Assembly (NCBI GenBank): GCA_030148775.1
Contig: JASBST010000067.1
Location: 1-47,400 of the forward strand
Direction: 5' to 3'
DNA from: Thiogranum sp.
GTDB lineage: Bacteria; Pseudomonadota; Gammaproteobacteria; DSM-19610
DNA length: 47,400 bases
Shown here: positions 1 through 8,464 of the stretch, piece by piece
Numbering within the stretch: position 1 is the first letter of the stretch
Layout: each line of letters starts with the position of its first letter
The notes under the pieces: model-generated
Database searches by the model: none
Seen by the model: the letters and a program-made list of their open reading frames with translations, nothing else
Told to the model about the DNA's origin: nothing
Position numbers and translations under genes: made by a program

Positions 1-809
1 AGATCGGCCCAGGGATCCTGGCCCAGTTGCTTCAGGCCGAGCGAGACGCGGTTGCGTTCGCGGTCGAACTTCAGCACCTTGACCTCGATCTCCTGTCCGA
101 CTTCGACAATCTCCGAAGGATGCTTGACGCGCTTCCAGGCCATATCGGTGATGTGCAACAGACCATCGATACCGCCCAGGTCGACGAACACACCGTAATC
201 GGTAAGGTTCTTGACGATGCCTTTGACGGTGGCGCCTTCCTGCAGACCTTCCAGCAACTGCTCGCGCTCGGCGCTGTATTCGGATTCGACCACCGCGCGA
301 CGCGAAACCACCACATTGTTGCGACGCTGATCCAGTTTGATGACTTTGAATTCGAGTTCCTTGCCTTCCAGATAGGTCGTATCGCGCACCGGACGTACAT
401 CGACCAATGAGCCGGGCAGGAATGCGCGTATATCGTCGATATCCACGGTGAAGCCGCCTTTGACCTTGCCGCTGATCACGCCCTTGACGATCTCGGAGTC
501 CTCGAACGCCTGCTCCAGGCGTTTCCAGACCTGCGCGCGTTTGGCTTTTTCGCGCGACAGACGCGTGGCACCGAAGCCATCCTCGACAGCGTCGAGCGAT
601 ACCTCGATGGCATCACCCACGGCGACTTCGATCTCGCCCTGGGTATTGTAAAACTGTTCTATAGGGATAATGCCTTCGGACTTGAGGCCGGCGTTGACGA
701 TCACAGCATCGGACTGGATATCGACAACGGTACCGGTGACTATCGTGCCGGGACGCATTTCCTTATTGACCAGGCTTTGTTCGAAGAGCTCAGCAAAACT
801 TTCAGACAT
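1..809 (-). CDS. rpsA: 30S ribosomal protein S1 (N-terminal 269 residues; gene runs off the window)
   Basis: S1 is the mRNA-binding protein of the small ribosomal subunit and recruits leaders with weak Shine-Dalgarno sequences. The visible part begins [13 protein letters not shown] and shows three successive S1/OB-fold repeats: [11 protein letters not shown] near residue 21, [17 protein letters not shown] near 108, and [19 protein letters not shown] near 193. The first two are the divergent ribosome-docking repeats of this family and the third is a canonical RNA-binding repeat. The remaining repeats lie beyond position 1. The ATG at 809 is preceded by GGAAGGA about 10 bases upstream. The gene follows cmk, as in many gammaproteobacteria, and has its own promoter candidate at 935-940. 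Confidence 0.97.
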   Translation of the reverse strand, partial: MSESFAELFEQSLVNKEMRPGTIVTGTVVDIQSDAVIVNAGLKSEGIIPIEQFYNTQGEIEVAVGDAIEVSLDAVEDGFGATRLSREKAKRAQVWKRLEQAFEDSEIVKGVISGKVKGGFTVDIDDIRAFLPGSLVDVRPVRDTTYLEGKELEFKVIKLDQRRNNVVVSRRAVVESEYSAEREQLLEGLQEGATVKGIVKNLTDYGVFVDLGGIDGLLHITDMAWKRVKHPSEIVEVGQEIEVKVLKFDRERNRVSLGLKQLGQDPWAD

Positions 810-959
810 GGGTGAGAAATCCTTCCGTTGCTTGACGCAACGGCATACAAAATCGCCCGTCCGGCAGCGTCACCCGACGGCGGGTTGCAGTTGAAAAAAC
901 CGGCGTCCACCGACACCGGGCCACGTAACCGCTGATTATAAACGCTTATTCTTTGGGAT
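810..959 (-). promoter_or_regulatory. rpsA leader with perfect -10 element
   Basis: Between cmk and rpsA the minus strand carries TATAAT (plus coordinates 935-940) with only a weak -35 candidate (GTGAAT, 17 bases upstream). This would give a leader of roughly 120 nt before the rpsA ATG. In E. coli, S1 represses its own synthesis through a structured rpsA leader; a similar role here is inference only. Confidence 0.5.
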
Positions 960-1640
960 TCACGGATTTAGACGTTTTTTTAACAAATCCCGCACGCACT
1001 GAAATGTGGCGTCGATGGTCTGCCCGCTGGTATCCAGCACCACCGCATCCTCGGCCGGTGTCAGGGGCGCCACGCTACGCTGGCTGTCACGCGCGTCGCG
1101 CGCTTGTATCTCCTGTAAAATCGCTTCATAACCCGAATTTATATTCTTTTCTTTCAATTGATTAAAGCGTCTTCTTGCACGTTCTTCTGAACTTGCGGTC
1201 AGAAATACCTTGAGCCGCGCATCGGGAAACACCACGGTGCCCATATCACGGCCGTCGGCCACCAGCCCCGGCTCGCGACGGAAATTTCGTTGCTGCTGCA
1301 GCAGCGCGCGACGTACCTCGGGCAGGGCCGCGACCCGCGAAGCGCCGGCGCCGGCCGCCTCGGTACGTATCCGATCGCCCACCGGCTCGCCGTCGAGCAG
1401 CACCTGCTCGCCGTCGGCCGGGAAGCGGATATCCAGATCCCCGCTCAGGCGAACCAGGCTGTCGCAGTCGGCCAGATCGATGCCGTGCCGATCGGCGGCG
1501 TAGGCCAACAGACGGTAGAGCGCGCCGCTGTCGAGAAAATGGAAACCCAGTTCGCGCGCCAGTAGGCGGCTGATGGTGCCTTTACCCGAACCGCTCGGGC
1601 CGTCAATGGTGATGACCGGAACCGACTTGGTGGTATTCAT
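960..1640 (-). CDS. cmk: Cytidylate kinase
   Basis: Cmk phosphorylates CMP and dCMP with ATP in the cytoplasm and recycles CMP from RNA and lipid turnover. The 226-residue product has the normal bacterial length. The Walker A loop GPSGSGKGT is at residues 14-22, followed by the nucleoside-binding region FLDSGALYR and the conserved VADGRDMGT motif that contacts the substrate phosphate. The ATG at 1640 lies 6 bases after the aroA stop, so the two are almost certainly on one transcript. No strong ribosome binding site is visible, which suggests translational coupling to aroA. Nothing is unusual. Confidence 0.97.
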   Translation of the reverse strand: MNTTKSVPVITIDGPSGSGKGTISRLLARELGFHFLDSGALYRLLAYAADRHGIDLADCDSLVRLSGDLDIRFPADGEQVLLDGEPVGDRIRTEAAGAGASRVAALPEVRRALLQQQRNFRREPGLVADGRDMGTVVFPDARLKVFLTASSEERARRRFNQLKEKNINSGYEAILQEIQARDARDSQRSVAPLTPAEDAVVLDTSGQTIDATFQCVRDLLKKRLNP

Positions 1641-1646
1641 CGCAAC

Positions 1647-2963
1647 TCAACCCACGCCAATGGACAGGCCGGCATCCGCCGCCAGCTCGACGAATCCGGG
1701 AAACGAAGTGGCGACGTTGGCACAATCGGTGATCTTAAGTGGACCCGAGGCGCGCAGCCCCGCCATGGCGAACGCCATGGCGATACGGTGATCGCCCTGA
1801 CTGTTCACGCTGCCGCCGTTCAAGCCCCCGCCCTGGATGATCATACCGTCGGTCGTCGGTTGCGCGTCCACGCCCAGTACCTGCAAACCATCGGCCATCA
1901 CCTGAATGCGATCGCTCTCCTTGACCCGCAATTCCGCCGCGCCGGAAAGACGGGTCCGCCCTTCGGCGCAGGCGGCGGCGATAAACAGCACCGGAAATTC
2001 GTCGATCGCCAACGGCACCTGCGCCTGTGGGATGTCGATGCCGCGCAACGCCGCGCCGCGCACCCGCAGATCGGCGACCGGCTCACCGCCGACCTCGCGG
2101 CGCTCGCGCACCTCGATGTCGGCCCCCATCAGACGCAGGATCTCCAGCACCCCCGTACGGGTGGGGTTGATGCCGACATGGCGCAACAACAGATCCGAAC
2201 CCGGAGTGATACTCGCGCCCACCAGAAAAAACGCCGCCGACGAAATATCCGCCGGAACGTCGATGACCGAAGCTTGCAACTGGCCGCCGCCGGTCAGGCA
2301 GGCGCGGCCGCCGCCGTCCTCGACAGCATAGCCCATGCCGCGCAGCATGCGTTCGGTGTGATCCCGGGTCGGTGCCGGTTCCCGCACGCAGGTGCGCCCC
2401 GCGGCGTACAGCCCCGCCAGCAGCAAGCAGGATTTCACCTGCGCACTGGCCACGGGCAAGGCGTAATCGATCGCGCGCAGCTGGCGGCCACCGCGGATCT
2501 TGAGTGGCGCGGTCCCGTCGTCGCCGCTGCTTATCAGCGCGCCCATCCGCGCCAGCGGCTCGGTGACCCGGCGCATCGGTCGGCGCATCAGCGAGCTGTC
2601 GCCGACCAACTCGGTGTCAAACGCCTGGCCGGCCAGCAGCCCTGACAGCAGACGCATGGAGGTGCCGGAATTGCCCAGATCCAGCGGCCCCACCGGTGCC
2701 CGCAGCCCGCGCAGACCGACGCCGCGGATCGCCACCCGTCCCTGCGTGGGCCCGACTATCTCGACCCCCATCGCCTGGAACGCCTTGAGCGTGGCAAGGC
2801 TGTCCTCGCCTTCGAGGAATCCGCTGATCTCCGTGCGCCCCTCGGCGATGGCGCCGAGCATGATGGCGCGGTGGGAAATCGATTTGTCGCCGGGCACCCG
2901 TAGCTGCCCACTCAGTGAGCCGCCGGGTTGCACATGGAATGTCACATCGTTTGAATCGCTCAT
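1647..2963 (-). CDS. aroA: 3-phosphoshikimate 1-carboxyvinyltransferase (EPSP synthase), class II-like
   Basis: This enzyme joins shikimate-3-phosphate and phosphoenolpyruvate to make EPSP, the sixth shikimate step. The ATG at 2963 gives MSDSNDVTFHVQPGGSLSG and a 438-residue protein of usual length. The open frame continues upstream to 3161 but that part overlaps tyrA and is not expected to be coding. The four motifs used to define class II EPSP synthases are present: GDKS, RDHTE, SAQVK and NPTR. The loop LGNSGTSMR keeps glycine where the glyphosate-tolerant Agrobacterium CP4 enzyme has alanine. The gene starts 32 bases after the tyrA stop. In Pseudomonas tyrA and aroA are fused; here they are separate and in different frames. 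Confidence 0.96.
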   Translation of the reverse strand: MSDSNDVTFHVQPGGSLSGQLRVPGDKSISHRAIMLGAIAEGRTEISGFLEGEDSLATLKAFQAMGVEIVGPTQGRVAIRGVGLRGLRAPVGPLDLGNSGTSMRLLSGLLAGQAFDTELVGDSSLMRRPMRRVTEPLARMGALISSGDDGTAPLKIRGGRQLRAIDYALPVASAQVKSCLLLAGLYAAGRTCVREPAPTRDHTERMLRGMGYAVEDGGGRACLTGGGQLQASVIDVPADISSAAFFLVGASITPGSDLLLRHVGINPTRTGVLEILRLMGADIEVRERREVGGEPVADLRVRGAALRGIDIPQAQVPLAIDEFPVLFIAAACAEGRTRLSGAAELRVKESDRIQVMADGLQVLGVDAQPTTDGMIIQGGGLNGGSVNSQGDHRIAMAFAMAGLRASGPLKITDCANVATSFPGFVELAADAGLSIGVG

Positions 2964-2995
2964 CGGAAAGCTTGTTTTAAATGTCCGCTCAGAGG

Positions 2996-3853
2996 TTAAC
3001 CGGTAAAGGCGTCGCGGGCCGCTTTGGCGTCGCGGAATAGCGCCAGCAGCCGCTCGCCGTCGCCCGCCTCGATTGCCCGCGCCAGGCTCGCCACGTCCTG
3101 CCCGAACCGGTCGATCATGCTGAGTATCGCAGGACCGTTGGCCAGACAGATATCGCGCCACATCACCGGATCGCCGGAGGCTATGCGGGTGAAGTCAGCG
3201 AAGCCGCCGGCGGCATAAGCGAAAATCTCCCGCTGCTCGTCCATGCGCGCCAGGCTTTCGACCAGCGCAAAGGCCAGCACGTGCGGCAGATGGCTAGTCG
3301 CCGCCAGCACTTCGTCGTGGTGCGCCACCGCCATCTCGTTGACCGTCGCACCGGCCATCTCCCACATCTCCCGCACCCGCCGCACCGCCGCCGCGGATGT
3401 TTCCGCCAAGGGCGTCAAAATGACGCGGCGATCCCGGTAAAGCGCGGCGAAGGAGGCCTCCACGCCGCTGCGTTCGGTACCGGCGATCGGGTGTCCCGGC
3501 ACGAACCAGGCGGGCGTCGAACCCACGGCATCGATCAGATCGGCCACCACGCGACCCTTGGCGCTACCGCCGTCGGTCACCACCGCGCCGTCGTCGAGCA
3601 CGGGCGCGATCGCGGCGAACAACGCGCGCATGGCGCCCAGCGGCACCGCGACAAACACCATGTCGGCGCCGCGCACCGCCTTTGCCGCATCGGTCTCGAA
3701 ACGATCGATCACGCCCAGATCGACCGCGCGCTGCAAGTGTGCCGCGTCGCGGCTGCAACCGACAATTTCGCCGACCGCGCTGGCCTGGCGCAGCGCACGT
3801 GCCAGCGAGCCGCCGATCAGCCCCACGCCGATGATACACAGACGCGCGATCAT
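2996..3853 (-). CDS. tyrA: Prephenate dehydrogenase
   Basis: TyrA oxidatively decarboxylates prephenate (or arogenate) for tyrosine synthesis. The start chosen is the ATG at 3853 (MIARLCIIGVGLIGGSL), giving 285 residues. It places the Rossmann motif GVGLIGGS near the N-terminus and creates a 4-base ATGA overlap with the ancestral end of hisC. An upstream start at 3886 would add 11 low-complexity residues. The region around PGHPIAGTERSGVE matches the conserved active-site segment of the family, and the helical C-terminal domain is complete. No chorismate mutase or ACT domain is fused to it. NAD versus NADP preference cannot be told from the sequence. Confidence 0.95.
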   Translation of the reverse strand: MIARLCIIGVGLIGGSLARALRQASAVGEIVGCSRDAAHLQRAVDLGVIDRFETDAAKAVRGADMVFVAVPLGAMRALFAAIAPVLDDGAVVTDGGSAKGRVVADLIDAVGSTPAWFVPGHPIAGTERSGVEASFAALYRDRRVILTPLAETSAAAVRRVREMWEMAGATVNEMAVAHHDEVLAATSHLPHVLAFALVESLARMDEQREIFAYAAGGFADFTRIASGDPVMWRDICLANGPAILSMIDRFGQDVASLARAIEAGDGERLLALFRDAKAARDAFTG

Positions 3854-4968
3854 GCCGCCAGCACCCGGGCCAGCGCCGCCAGACAACGCTCGTTCTCCTG
3901 CGGCAACCCGACACTGATGCGCAGAAAACCGGGCAGGTCATAGTTGGCCACCGGGCGCACGATGACGCATTAGCGCAGCAATGCCGTGTAGACCTCGCCG
4001 GCGTCGCGTCCCGTGTCCACACTGATGAAATTCCCCGCCGAGGGGATGAACACCAGGCCCAACCCGCTCAAACCCTGTTCCAACTGGCGCATACCCTGAC
4101 GATTGATCTCGACGCCCCGCTGCAGATGGTCCGCGTCCTGCAAGGCGGCCGCCGCCGCGGCCTGGGCCAGGCTGTTGACGTTGAAGGGCTGACGCACCCG
4201 ATTGAGTATCCCGGCGAGTTCGGGTTGCGAAACGCCATAACCGACACGCAACCCCGCCAGCCCGTAGGCCTTGGAGAAGGTGCGCGTGACCAGCAGATTG
4301 GGAAACGCGTCGATCCAGGTCAGGGCGTTCGGATAATCCGCGGCGTCCACGTACTCGAAATAGGCCTCGTCGATCACCACCACCACGTGCGCCGGCACCT
4401 GCTCCAGAAAACCCCGCAACTCGGCGGCCGGCGCCCAGGTTCCGGTGGGATTGTTCGGGTTGGCGATGAACACCACCCGCGTGTCCGCTTCGATCGCCGC
4501 CAACATGGCGGCAAGATCGTGCCCATAGCGCGGACCGTTGCTGCCGTCGTGGGCGGGCACCTGTCGGGCGCGCGCGCCGGCGGCCCGCGTGACCAGCGGA
4601 TACACCGCGAAGGCGTGCGCCGAAAACACCGCCGAGCGGTCCGGATTCAGAAAGGCGCGGGCCACCAGCTCCAGCACATCGTTGGAACCGTTGCCCAGGG
4701 TGAGACAGTCGGCCGGCACCTGCAGGTGCGCCGACAAAGCCGCTTTGAGCGCAAACCCGTTGCCGTCGGGATAACGTCCGAGCTGGCCGACTTGTTCGCG
4801 CAGAATCTGTTGCACCCGCGCACTGGGGCCGAGCGGATTCTCGTTGGAAGCCAGCTTGACCGCCTGACGGATACCGAATTCGCGCTCGAGTTCATCGAGC
4901 GGTTTGCCCGGTGCGTAAGGCTGCAGCGCCTGCACGCCATCCACCGCCTGGTCCAGTAACGAACTCAT
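3850..4968 (-). pseudogene. hisC: Histidinol-phosphate/aromatic aminotransferase, interrupted by in-frame TAA
   Basis: A PLP-dependent fold-type I aminotransferase of the HisC family. In this context (pheA-hisC-tyrA) it is likely the second HisC copy, acting on imidazole acetol phosphate and/or aromatic keto acids. ASNENPLGPS, FIANPNNPTGT, VVIDEAYFEY and the PLP-lysine motif TRTFSKAYGLAGLRVGYG are intact. At codon 333 (3970-3972) the frame hits TAA right after YTALLR. It then continues in the same frame as CVIVRPVANYDLPGFLRISVG to a TGA at 3850-3852 that overlaps the tyrA ATG. The usual sequence here is LLR-x-GVIVRPV, so the lesion is a stop plus a Gly to Cys change. The lost tail carries the conserved substrate-carboxylate Arg (LRISVG), so a product ending at 3970 should be inactive. 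Confidence 0.9.
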
Positions 4969-4987
4969 GCGCGCCGACCGCCGCTGC

Positions 4988-6067
4988 TCATAGCTCGCAT
5001 CGCGGAAACGATCCCAGCACCTTCAACGACACCGCCTCGCCGCGCAGCTCGTCGAGCATGGCCGCCACCCTGGCGTCGTCGACATGTCCTTCCACGTCGA
5101 CAAAAAACACGTAATCCCATTTGCTCACCCGCGAGGGGCGCGATTCGATTCGCGTCATACTGACCCCGTGACGCGCAATCGGGCCCAGTAGCGCGTACAG
5201 CGCGCCGGCCTTGTTGTGCACCGTGACCATCAACGACGTCTTGTCCTTGCCGCTTGGACCGGGTTGCTGCGAACCGATCACCAGAAAGCGGGTGGTGTTG
5301 GCGGGGTCGTCCTCGATATTCGTCGCCAGGGTGTTCAGTCCGTACACGGCGGCCGCGGCATCGCTGGCGATGGCCGACGCCCGCGCGTCCGCGCGCGCCA
5401 GGCGCGCCGCTTCGGCGTTGCTGCTCACCGCCACGCGTTCGGCCGTCGGCAGATTCGCATCCAACCATTCGCGACATTGCGCCAGCGACTGTTGATGCGC
5501 GCAGACCCGCTCAATCGAACCGACATCGCTCGCCTGCGACAGCAACTGATGATGGATACGCATTTCCACGTCGCCGCAGATTTTCAGCGGCGAGCGCATG
5601 AACATGTCCAGCGTGTGATTGACAGTGCCTTCGGTCGAGTTTTCCACCGGTACCACGCCGAAATCCGCGCTCCCGGCCTCGACGTCGCGGAAAACCTCGT
5701 CGATCGCGCGCAGCGGGCGCAGCCCCACCGAATGACCGAAATGCTTTTGCGCCGCCTCCTGGGTGTAGGTTCCCTCGGGCCCCAGATAGGCCACCCGCAG
5801 CGGCTGCTCCAGGGCCAGACAGGCCGACATGATCTCGCGAAACAGCCGCACGATTTCGTCGTCCGACAGCGGACCGCGGTTGCGCGCGCGCGCCGCGCGC
5901 AGCACTTCCGCCTCGCGCTCGGGCCGGTAAAACACCTCGTCACCGCGCGCGCGCTTGTGCTCGGCCACCGCCTGCGCACACGCCGCGCGCTCGCTCAGCA
6001 GCGCCTGGATCTGCTCATCCAGGGTATCGATACGCCGGCGCAACTTGTCGAGTTCGTTCTCGCTCAT
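4988..6067 (-). CDS. pheA: Bifunctional chorismate mutase/prephenate dehydratase (P-protein)
   Basis: Converts chorismate to prephenate and then to phenylpyruvate for phenylalanine synthesis. The 359-residue chain has an AroQ chorismate mutase domain at about 1-90 (LRRRIDTLDEQIQALLSER). A prephenate dehydratase domain at about 93-270 starts at YLGPEGTYTQEAA and includes NHTLD and TTRFLVIG. A C-terminal ACT domain carries the ESRPSR phenylalanine-binding motif, which implies feedback inhibition by phenylalanine. It lies 21 bases after serA and 19 bases before hisC on the same strand. Length and domain order are those of the proteobacterial P-protein. Confidence 0.97.
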   Translation of the reverse strand: MSENELDKLRRRIDTLDEQIQALLSERAACAQAVAEHKRARGDEVFYRPEREAEVLRAARARNRGPLSDDEIVRLFREIMSACLALEQPLRVAYLGPEGTYTQEAAQKHFGHSVGLRPLRAIDEVFRDVEAGSADFGVVPVENSTEGTVNHTLDMFMRSPLKICGDVEMRIHHQLLSQASDVGSIERVCAHQQSLAQCREWLDANLPTAERVAVSSNAEAARLARADARASAIASDAAAAVYGLNTLATNIEDDPANTTRFLVIGSQQPGPSGKDKTSLMVTVHNKAGALYALLGPIARHGVSMTRIESRPSRVSKWDYVFFVDVEGHVDDARVAAMLDELRGEAVSLKVLGSFPRCEL

Positions 6068-6088
6068 GGGCTTGCGCGGCCGCCCTCC

Positions 6089-7255
6089 TCAGTCCAGAAC
6101 CCGCACCGACAGAACGCCTTTCACCGCGGCGATCTTATCGATGCATGGCTGGCCGATAACGCTGTCGACGTCGACCAGCGTATAGGCCAGCTGGCCACGC
6201 GATTTATTGATCATGTCGACAATATTGTGGCCGGCATCGGCCAGGGTGGTGGAAATCTGGCCCAACATATTAGGCACATTGGCGTTGGCGACGCACAGGC
6301 GGTAGCCTTCGTAGCGCTTCATGTACACCTTGGGGAAATTCACCGCGTTGCGGATGTTGCCGTTTTCCAGGTAATCGCGCACTTCATCGGCCACCATCAC
6401 CGCGCAGTTCTCCTCGGCTTCCCGGGTAGAGGCGCCCAGGTGCGGCAGCGTGATCACACGCGGATGATTCTTGAGCAGATTACCGGGGAAATCGCAGACG
6501 TAGGCGTACACTTTTCCCTGCGCCATTGCCGCCACCACGGCTTCATCGTCGATGATCCCGTTGCGGGCGAAATTCAGCAGCACCACGTTATCCTTCATGG
6601 TACGCAGCCGCTCGGCATTGATCATATGCCGCGTGCCCTCCACCAACGGCACGTGAAAGGTGACGAAATCCACCTGCGAAAGCAGATCGTCGACGCTGCT
6701 CGCCTGCTCGACGTCGGCGGTCAACTGCCAGGCGCTCTGCACCGTGATGTCCGGGTCGTAACCGATAACCTTCATTCCCAGCGCGTGCGCCGCATTGGCC
6801 ACCAGGACGCCGATCGCGCCAAGTCCGATTACACCCAGCGTACGCCCGGGCAACTCCATCCCCGCGAACTGTTTCTTGCCGGCCTCCACCTGCCGGCTGA
6901 TTTCGGTGTCGTCGCCGCTGAGATTGTGGGCAAACTCCCAGCCCTGCACCAGATTACGCGCCGCCATCAACATGCCGGCCAGCACCAGCTCCTTGACCGC
7001 GTTGGCATTGGCGCCGGGCGCGTTGAATACCGGTACGCCGCGTTGACTCAGCTTGTCCACCGGTATGTTGTTCACACCGGCTCCGGCGCGACCGACCGCC
7101 TTCACCGACGCCGGAATCTCCATGTCGTGCATATTGAACGAACGCAGCAAAATGGCATCGGGGCGGTCGATTGCATCGCCCACGGCGTACTTGTCAGCGG
7201 GCAATCGTTCCAGACCCGCGGTGGAAATATTGTTCAGCGTAAGAATTCGGTACAT
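6089..7255 (-). CDS. serA: D-3-phosphoglycerate dehydrogenase with ACT domain
   Basis: First enzyme of serine synthesis: NAD-dependent oxidation of 3-phosphoglycerate to phosphohydroxypyruvate. The 388 residues contain the nucleotide-binding motif GVIGLGAIGVLVANAA near 147. The catalytic Arg is in LLNFARNGIID, and the Glu/His pair is in LPHLGASTREAEENC. The C-terminal part (about 318-388, from YRLCVANANVPNMLGQI) is an ACT domain, so serine or a related effector probably regulates it. It belongs to the short form lacking the large intervening domain. It sits between serC and pheA, so the first two serine steps and the aromatic genes are in one block. SerC, immediately upstream, uses its product. 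Confidence 0.95.
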   Translation of the reverse strand: MYRILTLNNISTAGLERLPADKYAVGDAIDRPDAILLRSFNMHDMEIPASVKAVGRAGAGVNNIPVDKLSQRGVPVFNAPGANANAVKELVLAGMLMAARNLVQGWEFAHNLSGDDTEISRQVEAGKKQFAGMELPGRTLGVIGLGAIGVLVANAAHALGMKVIGYDPDITVQSAWQLTADVEQASSVDDLLSQVDFVTFHVPLVEGTRHMINAERLRTMKDNVVLLNFARNGIIDDEAVVAAMAQGKVYAYVCDFPGNLLKNHPRVITLPHLGASTREAEENCAVMVADEVRDYLENGNIRNAVNFPKVYMKRYEGYRLCVANANVPNMLGQISTTLADAGHNIVDMINKSRGQLAYTLVDVDSVIGQPCIDKIAAVKGVLSVRVLD

Positions 7256-7333
7256 AACTGTCAGCCTAAAAATGGCCGCGCGGCTCCGAAGCCTTTTGTT
7301 CGACAGGCTTTCCTCGCGCGGGTTTGCGCAGGA

Positions 7334-8413
7334 TCAGCCTCGACGGCGCTCAAAATCCTGCATGAAGTCCACCAATGCCTGCACCCCTTCCTCGGGCATT
7401 GCATTGTAGATGCTCGCGCGCATGCCACCGACCGAACGGTGGCCCTTGAGCGATACCAGCCCGGCCTGGCCGGCTTCATCCAAAAAGGTGCCATCAAGGC
7501 CTGGATCGGCCAGTGTAAAGGGGATATTCATCCAGGAACGGTTGTTGACGTCCACCGGATTGCGATAAAAACCGGAGCCGTCGATGCATTCGTAGAGCGA
7601 GCGCGCCTTGCGGTGGTTGATCAGCGAAATCGCTTCCAGACCGCCCTTTTCCTTGAGCCATTTGAAGACCAGTCCTGCCAGGTACCAGGCATAGGTCGGC
7701 GGCGTGTTGTACATAGAATCGTTGTTCGCGTGAGTGGCATAGTCGAACATCGCCGGCTGACCTTCGAGCGGCCGGCCGATCAGATCCTCGCGCAAGATCA
7801 CCACGGTCAGGCCGGCCGGACCGATGTTTTTCTGCGCGCCGGCGTAGATCACGCCGAAGCGGCTGACATCCACCGGCCGGGACAGGATGGTCGAAGACAT
7901 ATCGGCCACCAGCGGCACATCACCGACATCGGGAATCCAGTGGAACTCCACGCCGCCGATAGTTTCGTTGGGCGTGTAGTGCACATAGGCGGCATCGGGA
8001 TCCAGCCGCCAGCCGGAGCGCTCGGGGATACTGTTGAAACCGTCAGCTTCGGAACTCGCGGCGACATTGACGCGGGCATAGCGCTTGCCTTCGGCGATCG
8101 CTTTCTTGCCCCAGGCACCGGTCCAGATATAGTCGGCAGCGGTTTTTCCGCGCAGCAGATTGATCGGCACCATCGCAAACTGACTGGACGCGCCGCCCTG
8201 CAGAAACAGCACCTTGTAGTCGGCGGGAATTTTCATCAGCTCCCGCAGGTCGGCCTCGGCCTCGGCGGCGATCTGCATGAACTCCTTGCCGCGGTGACTC
8301 ATCTCCATCACCGACATCCCGCTTCCGTGCCAGTCGAGCAGTTCCTCCCGCGCCTGGTCAAGCACCGCCGCCGGCAGTACCGCCGGGCCGGCGCTGAAAT
8401 TGTAAACCTTCAT
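7334..8413 (-). CDS. serC: Phosphoserine/phosphohydroxythreonine aminotransferase
   Basis: PLP enzyme converting 3-phosphohydroxypyruvate and glutamate to phosphoserine; it also serves pyridoxine synthesis in gammaproteobacteria. The 359-residue protein starts [14 protein letters not shown], the hallmark N-terminus. It has [11 protein letters not shown] for PLP-phosphate contact and the Schiff-base lysine in [13 protein letters not shown]. The C-terminal [14 protein letters not shown] segment is complete. It lies 51 bases downstream of gyrA and 78 bases upstream of serA on the same strand, the gyrA-serC order seen in Pseudomonas. Confidence 0.97.
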   Translation of the reverse strand: MKVYNFSAGPAVLPAAVLDQAREELLDWHGSGMSVMEMSHRGKEFMQIAAEAEADLRELMKIPADYKVLFLQGGASSQFAMVPINLLRGKTAADYIWTGAWGKKAIAEGKRYARVNVAASSEADGFNSIPERSGWRLDPDAAYVHYTPNETIGGVEFHWIPDVGDVPLVADMSSTILSRPVDVSRFGVIYAGAQKNIGPAGLTVVILREDLIGRPLEGQPAMFDYATHANNDSMYNTPPTYAWYLAGLVFKWLKEKGGLEAISLINHRKARSLYECIDGSGFYRNPVDVNNRSWMNIPFTLADPGLDGTFLDEAGQAGLVSLKGHRSVGGMRASIYNAMPEEGVQALVDFMQDFERRRG

Positions 8414-8464
8414 GTGCTACTCACTCCAACGATGTATTCATTGTTTCGGACCGCACTTGGAGGA

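Noticed and set aside
2964-3161. N-terminal extension of aroA to a start at 3161
   Set aside because: It overlaps tyrA in another frame, is arginine- and glycine-rich, and lies outside the conserved EPSP synthase N-terminus.
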